Shown here: piece by piece, positions 24,132 to 30,365 of the stretch
Layout of the letters: the number at the start of each line of letters is the position of its first letter
Position numbering within the stretch: the first letter of the stretch is position 1
From: Geomonas sp. Red32
GTDB lineage: Bacteria > Desulfobacterota > Desulfuromonadia > Geobacterales > Geobacteraceae
Reading direction: 5' to 3'
Length of the DNA stretch: 64,000 nt
NCBI RefSeq assembly: GCF_023652955.1
Contig: NZ_JAKLOY010000003.1
Location: 1-64,000, forward strand
Notes under the pieces: generated by a model
Database searches by the model: none
What the model saw: the letters and a program-made list of their open reading frames with translations, nothing else
Told to the model about the DNA's origin: nothing
Program-made: the position numbers and the translations under genes

Positions 24132-24182
24132 CTACTTCTTCCCGCCGCCGCCTTTGCCGCCGCAGGTGCCGTTACCGGACAT
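24132..24182 (-). CDS. Tiny Gly-rich peptide, 16 aa, strong ribosome-binding site
   Basis: ATG at 24182 preceded by GAGGAGG with 7 bases spacing, encoding MSGNGTCGGKGGGGKK and a stop. The ribosome-binding site is among the strongest in the phage, and the frame sits alone in the leader of the late operon. It may be a real micropeptide, a leader that tunes endolysin translation, or chance. A single Cys and Gly/Lys-rich composition are seen. No family recognised. Confidence 0.4.
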   Translation of the reverse strand: MSGNGTCGGKGGGGKK

Positions 24183-24316
24183 GGGACCACCTCCTCTCAA
24201 AAGGGTTAATTTGTAGGGGTGAGTTGCAAGGGTGGCCGCCGGGTAAAGGAGAAAACCCCGGCGGCCGGTTCAGGAGACCTACATGCAGGAGGGAATGTAT
24301 CAGAGGGGGGAGGGTG

Positions 24317-24338
24317 GGTCATTTACACGGATTTAAAT
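24317..24338 (-). promoter_or_regulatory. Candidate late promoter element (Plys-like)
   Basis: ATTTACACGGATTTAAAT shares its first ten bases and the last five with the 15289-15306 dyad. On the leftward strand the common part reads CCGTGTAAATGA, and GATACA lies 17-18 bases after TAAATG. It starts at the edge of the T-tract of the terminator just upstream, so transcription of the lysis operon would begin cleanly here. The remaining bases between 24183 and 24316 show nothing else I recognise. Confidence 0.5.
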
Positions 24339-24370
24339 AAAAAAGCCCCTCCAGGGGTGTCTGGAGAGGC
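24339..24370 (-). terminator. Rho-independent terminator of the early/middle operon
   Basis: On the leftward strand GCCTCTCCAG, a 6-base loop, CTGGAGGGGC and then T6: a 10-bp stem with one G-T type mismatch and a clear U-tract. It follows the Mor-family gene and precedes the candidate late promoter, so it separates early/middle from late transcription. Confidence 0.85.
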
Positions 24371-24430
24371 TTTTGTTGATGGTAATCGGCCCTTAATAGC
24401 GCAGTGCCGAGGCCGTGTCAAGATGATGTG

Positions 24431-25000
24431 CTAGAAGAGGCCGGGAAGGGGCGGTTCTTCGTGCTCTTTTTTGGCTTTCTGCACCCGCCGGAAGGCATTG
24501 TAGATGGCGGCCTGGCAGATTCGATGTTTGGCCACTACGCGCTCGATGCCGGAAAATCCGGTGAAGTCTTGCCAAATAGCGTGATCCTTGATGGCGCGGT
24601 CGACCTCGGGTGCCAGCGGGACGTAAATCTTCTTGGTCGACCATTCTGCTTCGACCAGGGCGGCGATCGCGACGGCAAAGTCGCAAGGGCGGCCTATGGA
24701 GATCCGGAAGAGGATCCCCATGATGACGTCGCGGAGCTCGCGGCCGCGGGCGGTGCGCAGCGAGTCGACCTGGATGGCGAGGCCGGGAAGGTCGGCGCTC
24801 TCGCTATCGTGGGGCCCCGCATCGCCGTGGCCCCACCATGTCCTGATCAGGTACCGGCCGCTCCAATGCTCGCGGATCCACTCGCAGGTCTCCCAGGCGA
24901 TGTCGAGATCCGGAGAGAGCGCCTGGGACTCCTGCAGGAGGTCCTCGATCTTGTCGTAGATGTCCCGGAGCAGCTCCGGATAGCAGTCGACCAGCTTCAT
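24431..25000 (-). CDS. Mor/C-family transcription activator
   Basis: A 189-residue protein with a C-terminal Mor domain: KKIYVPLAPEVDRAIKDHAI, WQDFTGFSGIERVVAKHRIC, QAAIYNAFRRVQK, i.e. the beta strand (IY-P) used for dimerisation plus the DNA-binding helix-turn-helix. The N-terminal half (EWIREHWSGRYLIRTWWG) is longer than in Mu Mor (129 aa) or C (140 aa). In Mu, Mor activates the middle promoter and C the late ones; here only one such gene is seen, so it may do both jobs. The stop is followed by the terminator at 24339-24370. It overlaps GemA by one base. Confidence 0.82.
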   Translation of the reverse strand: MKLVDCYPELLRDIYDKIEDLLQESQALSPDLDIAWETCEWIREHWSGRYLIRTWWGHGDAGPHDSESADLPGLAIQVDSLRTARGRELRDVIMGILFRISIGRPCDFAVAIAALVEAEWSTKKIYVPLAPEVDRAIKDHAIWQDFTGFSGIERVVAKHRICQAAIYNAFRRVQKAKKEHEEPPLPGLF

Positions 25001-25509
25001 TATCGTGCTCCGCTCAGGTCCCAGCCTTCTTTCTGGGCCTTTTTGGTGAGGGCGGTGATGATGAAGTGGAGCTTGTCAGTCGGCACCCACTGCACCTTGT
25101 CCGCCAGCCGCATCTGCTTGGCGATCGAGTCGGCGTATTTCCAGGGAAGCTTGCCGATGGTGAGGAGAGCCTCGATCTTGCCGAGCTGGGCGGCGCGCTC
25201 CTCGCCATGGTCCATGTTCCTGGGGCGGTTCGGGTAGCTCTGCTTCGTCCAGGGCTTTTTCTGCGGCCGCGGCTCCTCGCCGGCGAGCTCCTGGAGGCGG
25301 TCGATCAGGGTGCGGCGTTCGGCGGGCTTCAGCTCCTTGGAGGAGTCGCAGCGGCCGCGGCTGACATCAAGGACCAGGTCGCGGTAGTTGTCGTCGGAGT
25401 ACCCCGCCTTGACTTTCTTGACCTTGCCGACCAGGACGTGGATCCGGCTGCGATCGCGCGCCCACTCCTCCTCGGGGGTGAGCTGCTTTTTAAAGGGCTT
25501 TGAAACCAT
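25000..25509 (-). CDS. GemA/gp16 family protein (DUF1018)
   Basis: A 169-residue DUF1018 protein (Mu gp16, GemA), an early protein reported in Mu to alter host gene expression and DNA supercoiling functions. Family hallmarks: RDRSRIHVLVGKVKKVKAGY near the N-terminus and the C-terminal RLADKVQWVPTDKLHFIITA plus LTKKAQKEGWDL. The central part is basic and Pro-rich. The start ATG at 25509 lies behind GAGG and within the 11-bp-phased array at 25485-25528. The gene directly follows the small HTH gene. Confidence 0.8.
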   Translation of the reverse strand: MVSKPFKKQLTPEEEWARDRSRIHVLVGKVKKVKAGYSDDNYRDLVLDVSRGRCDSSKELKPAERRTLIDRLQELAGEEPRPQKKPWTKQSYPNRPRNMDHGEERAAQLGKIEALLTIGKLPWKYADSIAKQMRLADKVQWVPTDKLHFIITALTKKAQKEGWDLSGAR

Positions 25510-25528
25510 GGTTAAACCTCTTTTGAAT
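25485..25528. repeat. 11-bp-phased TTTAAA-type array, four units
   Basis: Cores at 25489 (TTTAAA), 25500 (TTGAAA), 25511 (GTTAAA) and 25522 (TTTGAA), each 11 bp apart, covering the gap, ribosome-binding site and first codons of GemA. Same family as the other arrays. Confidence 0.6.
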
Positions 25529-25721
25529 GGCCCACACGGGCCATAAACTGCCGGTCTTTATAGAGGAGCCCCTCGACGGCGACCTCGAGGACCCCGGGGA
25601 TCCGCCGGACGCCAAGCTCCCAATTGAGGTAGGTCCTCCGGGAGGTCTTCAGGGTGTTGGCCATCTCGGTCTGGTTCAGACCAAGCTCCCGGCGGGCTTT
25701 TTTCAGCTGTTCAACGGTCAT
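25512..25721 (-). CDS. Small XRE-type helix-turn-helix protein, 69 aa
   Basis: A single XRE/Cro-like domain: MTVEQLKKARRELGLNQTEM then ANTLKTSRRTYLNWELGVRR and IPGVLEVAVEGLLY. The start at 25721 is preferred to the ATG twelve bases upstream because GAGG with 6 bases spacing precedes it. It overlaps the end of the coiled-coil gene by 11 bases. It may control early or middle expression; the target is unknown. Confidence 0.7.
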   Translation of the reverse strand: MTVEQLKKARRELGLNQTEMANTLKTSRRTYLNWELGVRRIPGVLEVAVEGLLYKDRQFMARVGHSKEV

Positions 25722-26262
25722 TTTGTGCCTCATGGGTACAAAAAGCCGGCGTGACGTGTGTTCTTACTCGGGATAATTCCTTCTCTAATTCCTTAACGCG
25801 GTCTTCGGCAAGGTCACGTTGGTCTATCAGTCGGCTTATCAGTTCATCAGGACTCTGGCTGTAACCAACGTCCTCAAGCCCCTGCTTGCACTGGTCAATG
25901 ATCTCGTCCCATGCGACAAAATGACCATCAAAGGAGGCGATAAGGTCGTGTCCGTTATCGAGGTCTTCGGCGAAAGCCGATTGCTGTTCCCGCAGGAATT
26001 CGACAAGGTCGGCCCCAGACTTCAGCCTGTCCACCTTTTCCCTCAGCTGCTTGTTTTCCTCATGTCGCCTTAAGGCTTTAATGTTGCCAGCGTAGATACC
26101 ACGCTGGAGGCCTTCGATCGTTTTCTTGAGCGCGATGTTATCGGCGCGAAGGTTCTCGATCTCCTTAACAGCCCAAGCCGCCGAGCTCCAAACCATCATC
26201 TGGTAATTTGGTTTACTGGCGTTGGTGGCAAGAGACCGTAAATGCTGCTCATGTTCATCCAT
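25711..26262 (-). CDS. Coiled-coil early protein, 183 aa
   Basis: Not recognised as a family. Strongly helical: residues 30-85 (WAVKEIENLRADNIALKKTI and onward) and 145-175 (LIDQRDLAEDRVKELEKELS) form two predicted coiled coils, separated by an acidic segment with FAEDLDNGHDLIASFDGHFV. ATG at 26262 behind AGGAGG (6 bases). It lies in the string of small early genes. A function cannot be given. Confidence 0.55.
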   Translation of the reverse strand: MDEHEQHLRSLATNASKPNYQMMVWSSAAWAVKEIENLRADNIALKKTIEGLQRGIYAGNIKALRRHEENKQLREKVDRLKSGADLVEFLREQQSAFAEDLDNGHDLIASFDGHFVAWDEIIDQCKQGLEDVGYSQSPDELISRLIDQRDLAEDRVKELEKELSRVRTHVTPAFCTHEAQNDR

Positions 26263-26296
26263 CTTAATCCTCCTTCCTGGGCGGGTTAGCCGTCAG

Positions 26297-26392
26297 CTAT
26301 TTCTTAGCCAGCCACAGGGTAGTGAGCTGACCGATAATGAATCCGAGTAGGAAAAGAGCTAGAGCCTTCCAGGCTAAAATCGTGCAGTCCAT
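26297..26392 (-). CDS. Small membrane protein, 31 aa
   Basis: MDCTILAWKALALFLLGFII followed by GQLTTLWLAKK: a single membrane-spanning helix with a basic C-terminus, ATG at 26392 preceded by GGAGAAACA. It is located in the gap between the coiled-coil gene and the repeat-bearing zinc gene. The alternative reading frame of the repeat gene would run through its start, so its translation may depend on the repeat number. The function is unknown. Confidence 0.55.
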   Translation of the reverse strand: MDCTILAWKALALFLLGFIIGQLTTLWLAKK

Positions 26393-26473
26393 TGTTTCTC
26401 CTTCAGCGCTTGCTTTGCTGCCTCACTTCCGTGTCTCAGGGCCATTATCCGCAGGATCAGGAGGGTATCCCGG

Positions 26474-27118
26474 TCACTGCCCGGCGTCGATGACCTGACC
26501 TGACCTGACCTGACCTGACCTGACCTGACCTGACCTGACCTGACCTGACCTGACCTGACCTGACCTGACCTGACCTGACCTGACCTGACCTGACCTGACC
26601 TCAATGATGACGGCCATATCAGGATCAGAGGCGAGATCGACACCAAAGACCTCAGGGGTAACCGGGGGGGCGGGAGGCCCGTAGATCGGGGCCGAAGCCG
26701 CGGTAAAGACGGCTCCTCGCTCTTTTGCCTGCCATAGGCCGAGGGCCATCGCTTCCTGCCTGCACAGGGGACAGAGACCTTTGCCCGCCAGGGTGATGTC
26801 GACTCTTTTGCACCAGGCACAATCTCCCTTCCACCCCATTTTCTGCTTTGCCTTGGCGGTCGGCGCCTTTACAGCCGTGGCCGGTTGGGATAATGGTGCC
26901 GTCGACCTCAAGGGGGAATCGCATTTGGAGCACCACCACAGGTTGCGGCGCCGGTTCTTCTGGCACTGCTCGGCGGTGATCCGCGCGGTGAGGGCCTGGC
27001 AGTAAGATAGGTTGGCGGCCATGAAGGCGGCAACCTGGTCAACCGGCGCCGGGGTGCGATCCGGATTCGGCTTGGCATCAACGTAGCAGGGCTGGGTGAT
27101 AGTTCGGATGGCGCTCAT
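26474..27118 (-). CDS. Early zinc-ribbon protein with phase-variable C-terminus
   Basis: A 214-residue protein not assigned to a named family. It has two metal-type sites: a CQKNRRRNLWWCSKC group near residue 60 and CAWC…CPLC (KGDCAWCKRVDITLAGKGLC, PLCRQEAM) near residues 95-120, resembling zinc ribbons. The C-terminus is formed by the pentamer tract at 26491-26600, read as VRSGQ repeats, then VIDAGQ-stop. In the other two frames the tail would be either GHRRRAVTGIPS-stop or a 39-residue tail ending WTARF. ATG at 27118 overlaps the upstream gene (ATGA). DNA or RNA binding is inferred from the zinc motifs. Confidence 0.55.
   Translation of the reverse strand: MSAIRTITQPCYVDAKPNPDRTPAPVDQVAAFMAANLSYCQALTARITAEQCQKNRRRNLWWCSKCDSPLRSTAPLSQPATAVKAPTAKAKQKMGWKGDCAWCKRVDITLAGKGLCPLCRQEAMALGLWQAKERGAVFTAASAPIYGPPAPPVTPEVFGVDLASDPDMAVIIEVRSGQVRSGQVRSGQVRSGQVRSGQVRSGQVRSGQVIDAGQ
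26491..26600. repeat. Perfect (TGACC)22 pentanucleotide tract
   Basis: Twenty-two uninterrupted copies of TGACC (GGTCA on the coding strand), 110 bp. Because 5 is not a multiple of 3, losing or gaining one unit changes the downstream frame, while the repeat itself reads VRSGQ in every frame. This is the layout of a contingency (phase-variable) locus. Sequence assemblies often collapse such tracts, so the exact number may vary. Confidence 0.95.
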
Positions 27119-27333
27119 ACTTTCTCCACAAGCTCGGTGCTGGTGACCTTGGCGTGCCAGGTGCAGCCAGGGGTGGGGCAGACGATCTCCCTTGGCTCCG
27201 GCGGAATGATGTGGCCACAGTCGTTACGTTGGCCTGCTAGTCGGTGTGGCTTCCTGGTGGTACGCACGGTGCCGCACTTCCCGCACTCGGCGGTCACCCG
27301 ATAGAAGGGAGGCTTGAGCTGCTTCTCTTTCAC
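27115..27333 (-). CDS. Small zinc-finger-like early protein
   Basis: A 72-residue protein with ECGKCGTVRTTRKPHRLAGQ, a later C (NDCGH) and REIVCPTPGCTWHAK: two CxxC-like pairs consistent with one zinc ribbon. I chose GTG at 27333 because AAAGGAG lies 6 bases upstream; the ATG two codons earlier touches the same Shine-Dalgarno with no spacing. It overlaps the next gene by 4 bases. A 6-bp hairpin lies just upstream. No function is known. Confidence 0.5.
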   Translation of the reverse strand: MKEKQLKPPFYRVTAECGKCGTVRTTRKPHRLAGQRNDCGHIIPPEPREIVCPTPGCTWHAKVTSTELVEKV

Positions 27334-27410
27334 TGTCATCTCCTTTGGCTGCTCATCAGACCTGGAGCACCACCTCCAGATGAAGACCACCCCAAGGGAT
27401 GGCCGTTTCG

Positions 27411-27602
27411 CTAATTTGTTGCGGGATCAGGAAAGTGCTGCCAGTGAGAAACGTACCCCTCTGGCAGCGCTGCCCCGTTGTTCTCATACCAGTTTTCTCC
27501 ATCCCACCATCCGAACCACACCGGCTCGTCATCGTCAGGGCAGTTAATTAAAACGGTAGTTTCTGAGTCTGGAAGTTCCTTGCTAACCGAGATCCATGGC
27601 AT
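27411..27602 (-). CDS. DUF551-like protein, 63 aa
   Basis: Short protein starting MPWISVSKELPDSETTVLIN and containing WFGWWDGENWYENNGAALP then YVSHWQHFPDPA. This Trp-rich pattern (W-I-x-V…LP…W…VTHWxPLP) is that of DUF551, a widespread phage protein of unknown role. The ATG at 27602 is preceded by GGAGG. Confidence 0.75.
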   Translation of the reverse strand: MPWISVSKELPDSETTVLINCPDDDEPVWFGWWDGENWYENNGAALPEGYVSHWQHFPDPATN

Positions 27603-27613
27603 GTTTGCCTCCT

Positions 27614-27829
27614 TCAGATGGCCGTCACCTTGTCCAATGCATAGCAACCGGAAAGGCCGCCAACATCGATAACCACCATTGAGGGATGCTTGGTGTTGAG
27701 GTAGGCGAGGCTAGTGGTCTGGGTGTAGAAGTCCTGGTTACCACGCTTGAGGATGACGGAGGTACCAACGGGGTACCTGGAGTTCCAGTTGTCGATAATC
27801 TGCTGGATAGAATGCTGTCCGCGAGCCAT
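27614..27829 (-). CDS. Small early protein, 71 aa, unknown
   Basis: MARGQHSIQQIIDNWNSRYP then VGTSVILKRGNQDFYTQTTS and VVIDVGGLSGCYALDKV: a small beta-barrel-like protein (SH3-like shape possible). ATG at 27829 behind GGAGG with 7 bases spacing, and the ATG overlaps the preceding stop. The family is not recognised. Confidence 0.55.
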   Translation of the reverse strand: MARGQHSIQQIIDNWNSRYPVGTSVILKRGNQDFYTQTTSLAYLNTKHPSMVVIDVGGLSGCYALDKVTAI

Positions 27830-28017
27830 CAGGGAACCTCCAGGCCGACGGTAAGCTCTCCCAAGAAGCATCCGCCTTTTTTCCCGCGCTTCACCTTCCA
27901 TCCGGCGGAGCACCTATCAGCGGCCATTCCGTTTCCGCCTCTCCTGCATTCAGAGCAGTCCACGTAAAGTTTGCCTTTGGCATCCCTGAAGCTATGCTTC
28001 GCTTTCTTGATGTCCAT
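27829..28017 (-). CDS. Small Cys-containing early protein, 62 aa
   Basis: MDIKKAKHSFRDAKGKLYVD then CSECRRGGNGMAADRCSAGW: a CxxC followed by another Cys, possibly a partial zinc site, and a basic, Gly-rich C-terminus. ATG at 28017, with GGGGGAGA upstream. Starts 10 bases after the DUF3164 gene. Function unknown. Confidence 0.5.
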   Translation of the reverse strand: MDIKKAKHSFRDAKGKLYVDCSECRRGGNGMAADRCSAGWKVKRGKKGGCFLGELTVGLEVP

Positions 28018-28027
28018 CGTCTCCCCC

Positions 28028-28648
28028 CTACAGTGCTGCGATATCGAGAGGAATAGGGTCGTATCCGCCAGCCTGGTTCCGCTCGTAGAAGCGAAGGTAC
28101 TGCTTGGTGCCGACGACGCGCAACGCATCGTCCAGGGCCTGCATGGCGAGCTTCCAGTCCTCATCCTCGATCTTGTAGCGCCGGATCTGGAGGATACGGC
28201 TGACGATAATGCCGCCGTTGCCTTCGGTGGAGAATGCCTCGTTGATGATGGTCAGGAGTTCCGGGCGGGCCCCGTCGGTCCACCCCTGAACGCACTCGAT
28301 GATCTTCTCCCGGGCGGCCTGCAGCTCGGGGCCGAAACGGACAACGTCGTTGACGGCGAAGACCACCTTGTAGCGGCCGTCGTAGCTGAAGAGCTGGACG
28401 TTCCCCTTCTCCCCGCCACGCTTGACCTTGTATTCGTCGTTGATGGTGCCTACCAAGGCGTGGAAGTCGCCGAAGGTCTGCTCTTTAAATTTCGCGAGGC
28501 CTTCGTTCTGGGCGATCCATTTCCCGGCAAGCTCGGAAACGAAGTCGTCGATGATCAGGTCAACCTGCCCGATCTGGTTCTCCGGAACCAGGTGCCCCTT
28601 GCTGTTTGCCCTGTATCCGTCCGGTACTGCTACTGCTGCCATTGCCAT
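28028..28648 (-). CDS. DUF3164 family protein
   Basis: A 206-residue protein of the DUF3164 type, common in the early regions of Mu-like phages. Family segments: DGYRANSKGHLVPENQIGQV, FKEQTFGDFHALVGTINDEY, NVQLFSYDGRYKVVFAVNDV, and ILQIRRYKIEDEDWKLAMQA. The function is unknown, though some are annotated as sulphate-transport-like in error. ATG at 28648 behind AAGGAG. Neighbours are other small early genes on the same strand. Confidence 0.82.
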   Translation of the reverse strand: MAMAAVAVPDGYRANSKGHLVPENQIGQVDLIIDDFVSELAGKWIAQNEGLAKFKEQTFGDFHALVGTINDEYKVKRGGEKGNVQLFSYDGRYKVVFAVNDVVRFGPELQAAREKIIECVQGWTDGARPELLTIINEAFSTEGNGGIIVSRILQIRRYKIEDEDWKLAMQALDDALRVVGTKQYLRFYERNQAGGYDPIPLDIAAL

Positions 28649-28677
28649 GATTCTTGCTCCTTAGGGTTTATTGGGTA

Positions 28678-28845
28678 CTAATCGAGGGGAAGGTTCCCCG
28701 TGGCGATCAGGGCGGCCCTGTTCGCGATGAAAGTTTCGAATTGAGACCAGCAGTCCGGGCAGCGCATGTAGTCGTGCCCTTCCTTGCCGTAGTCTTCGCA
28801 GGACCATTCGGGGCCCAGTCCGGGCTCTTCGCCTTTGCGGTTCAT
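28678..28845 (-). CDS. Small early protein, 55 aa
   Basis: MNRKGEEPGLGPEWSCEDYG then KEGHDYMRCPDCWSQFETFI: two Cys in a CPDC pair plus one more Cys, perhaps a tiny zinc-binding protein. It fills the gap between DUF3164 and the next gene. The ATG at 28845 is preceded by a G-rich stretch (GGGGGG), a weak ribosome-binding site. Role unknown. Confidence 0.4.
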   Translation of the reverse strand: MNRKGEEPGLGPEWSCEDYGKEGHDYMRCPDCWSQFETFIANRAALIATGNLPLD

Positions 28846-28855
28846 GGCGGCCCCC

Positions 28856-29173
28856 CTATCCGTTACCGCCAGGAGCGGTACAGATCAGGATCCGGCGGCC
28901 GCCGCGCTGCACACGGAGAGGGCGGCCGTCGAAAATCCGGTCGAGCTCGGCGTCGATCTCTTCCTGGTAGGCCGACGCCGAGGGGCCCTTGGTTGCTTTC
29001 TCCCGGGAAGCTTCCTGGGGACAGCCGGTCAGAGGCTGGTTTTGCCCGGCCAGCTCGCGGAACATCCTGACCGTGTTATCGACGATGCGGTGGTCGGAGA
29101 GGCGGTGCGATCGTTCCTGGTTGAGGTTTTTCTTGCGCCAGTTTAAAAGCCGTTTCAAACCACGTCTAAACAT
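28856..29173 (-). CDS. Basic early protein, 105 aa
   Basis: Starts MFRRGLKRLLNWRKKNLNQE, a very basic N-terminus, followed by RLSDHRIVDNTVRMFRELAG and a C-terminal part with SAYQEEIDAELDRIFDGRPL and CTAPGG. It is predicted to be helical and nucleic acid-binding on charge alone. ATG at 29173 behind GGAGGG; the first codons fall in the phased array 29137-29169. No family recognised. Confidence 0.5.
   Translation of the reverse strand: MFRRGLKRLLNWRKKNLNQERSHRLSDHRIVDNTVRMFRELAGQNQPLTGCPQEASREKATKGPSASAYQEEIDAELDRIFDGRPLRVQRGGRRILICTAPGGNG
29137..29169. repeat. 11-bp-phased TTTAAA-type array, three units
   Basis: TTTAAA at 29142, TTTCAA at 29153 and TCTAAA at 29164/29165 (11 then 11-12 bp), at the start of the basic early gene. 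Part of the dispersed family. Confidence 0.5.
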
Positions 29174-29177
29174 GCTG

Positions 29178-29303
29178 CTAACCCTCCTCGTGATGGTCGG
29201 TCTCTCCAGACCGTTTGAAATGTATGCACATGCAGGTGACGAAAATGCCGCCAAAGAGGCCGGCGTAAATAGCGACAATGATCCACCAGATGGAGACTTT
29301 CAT
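29178..29303 (-). CDS. Small membrane protein, 41 aa
   Basis: MKVSIWWIIVAIYAGLFGGI then FVTCMCIHFKRSGETDHHEE: one membrane helix at the N-terminus, two Cys, and a charged C-terminus with HH. The ATG at 29303 overlaps the upstream stop by 4 bases (ATGA). Many phages carry such one-helix early proteins; the role is not known. Confidence 0.5.
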   Translation of the reverse strand: MKVSIWWIIVAIYAGLFGGIFVTCMCIHFKRSGETDHHEEG

Positions 29304-29473
29304 GCCCTAGCTACCTCGTACTTACCCGGCTCGACTTCGATCAGATCGGTGATGGTGGTGGCGGCCGGAAAGTGCTTTTGAATGGCAAGCAACTGGCGGT
29401 TACCATCGTTTTGCCGCATCTTTCCGAAGACGGCTTCATATGCCCTCATCAGGTCTCCCAAGTTCCAGAACAT
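29300..29473 (-). CDS. Small early protein, 57 aa
   Basis: Begins MFWNLGDLMRAYEAVFGKMR at ATG 29473 and ends with EVEPGKYEVARA. It is preceded by GGAGG (in the neighbouring stop region) and overlaps the next small membrane gene. No domain recognised. Confidence 0.5.
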   Translation of the reverse strand: MFWNLGDLMRAYEAVFGKMRQNDGNRQLLAIQKHFPAATTITDLIEVEPGKYEVARA

Positions 29474-29475
29474 GC

Positions 29476-29778
29476 TCACGCTGCCCTCCTTTCGCACTGC
29501 TGGCAGATGGCCCACTGGCGGACTCGGCCGGCGCTGTAGGGGCGGGTCTGCTCGGCGGCGCACTCCTTGTAACTGACAGTGGCGTCCAGGGCCTCGCAGC
29601 TCCACTGGCCGTAGATCAGGAGGACCTTGGACAGAAATGCAGTCTCGTCCCCCTTGTACTTGCCGTGTTTCACCTGAGACACGGTGCCGTCGGAGTAGCC
29701 GGTCTCACGGGCAATGTTGGCGGCCGGTTCCCGCTCGAGGAGGGCCATGAAGAATGCTCGCTGCTCTTCTCTGCTCAT
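29476..29778 (-). CDS. Early helix-turn-helix protein, 100 aa
   Basis: The N-terminal half is a helix-turn-helix: MSREEQRAFFMALLEREPAA then NIARETGYSDGTVSQVKHGK. The C-terminal part carries four Cys (CEAL, CAAE, CQQC) that could bind zinc. The HTH resembles transposase-type or small XRE proteins used for self/non-self control. It overlaps the next upstream gene by 4 bases. It is a candidate regulator of the early operon; its operator is unknown. Confidence 0.6.
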   Translation of the reverse strand: MSREEQRAFFMALLEREPAANIARETGYSDGTVSQVKHGKYKGDETAFLSKVLLIYGQWSCEALDATVSYKECAAEQTRPYSAGRVRQWAICQQCERRAA

Positions 29779-30365
29779 GATGCCTCCCGTGTGAACGGCA
29801 CGCTTTTGCCGGTATTGGGGTCGTACAAGGCGAGCTCGAGGCGGCGCACCATGGGCGCCTTGGGGCCAGTGTTCTCCACCAGGAGGTACCTGACGTAACC
29901 GTTGGAGGTCGGTGCTGTACCTTCCGATCTACCGGGGAGTCTGGTCAGGTAGTTGGCCCTGCAGAGCGCGCTGAAGTACTTCTGGGCATTGGTGGTGAGG
30001 AGCGCTGCATCCTCGCCATCCTGCAGGATCAGGGACACGATTCCCTGGATGGTCCCTTTTCGCTCGATACGCAACGCGAGCCACAGGCGCTGCCGTATCG
30101 TGTTACGCCGGCGGCAAACCGGGCCGGTGGGGCCCTTGGGGCCGGGCATGCAGCCGTTCCCCTCGGCGATCGCCGAGCGGCCGGCGTCGGTGATGAGGTA
30201 CTTACCGCGATCTGCACGAGTGAGAAGCTTGTTTTCCACCAGGGTATCGGCCGATTTCCAGACCTGGTCGATGGAAAGGTTGGTTCTGGCTGCGATCTCC
30301 TGGGCGCTGGCGGGTTCGGCTCGATCCAGCAGGCTCTGCAGTATCTGGTTAGCGGGCCACGGCAT
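29775..30365 (-). CDS. Winged-helix early protein, 196 aa
   Basis: Begins MPWPANQILQSLLDRAEPAS at ATG 30365, whose A/T overlap the MuB stop (TAATG). The first 70 residues look like a winged helix (AQEIAARTNLSIDQVWKSAD, TLVENKLLTRADRGKYLITD). The second part (from about residue 85, NTIRQRLWLALRIERKGTIQ) looks like a second winged-helix with the wing around NAQKYFSALCRANYLTRLPG. The double structure suggests DNA binding. It follows MuB directly, where Mu has small accessory genes of unknown role. Confidence 0.6.
   Translation of the reverse strand: MPWPANQILQSLLDRAEPASAQEIAARTNLSIDQVWKSADTLVENKLLTRADRGKYLITDAGRSAIAEGNGCMPGPKGPTGPVCRRRNTIRQRLWLALRIERKGTIQGIVSLILQDGEDAALLTTNAQKYFSALCRANYLTRLPGRSEGTAPTSNGYVRYLLVENTGPKAPMVRRLELALYDPNTGKSVPFTREAS

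Noticed and set aside
26491..26600. TGACC tract as a CRISPR-like array
   Set aside because: Units are contiguous with no spacers; it is a simple tandem repeat.
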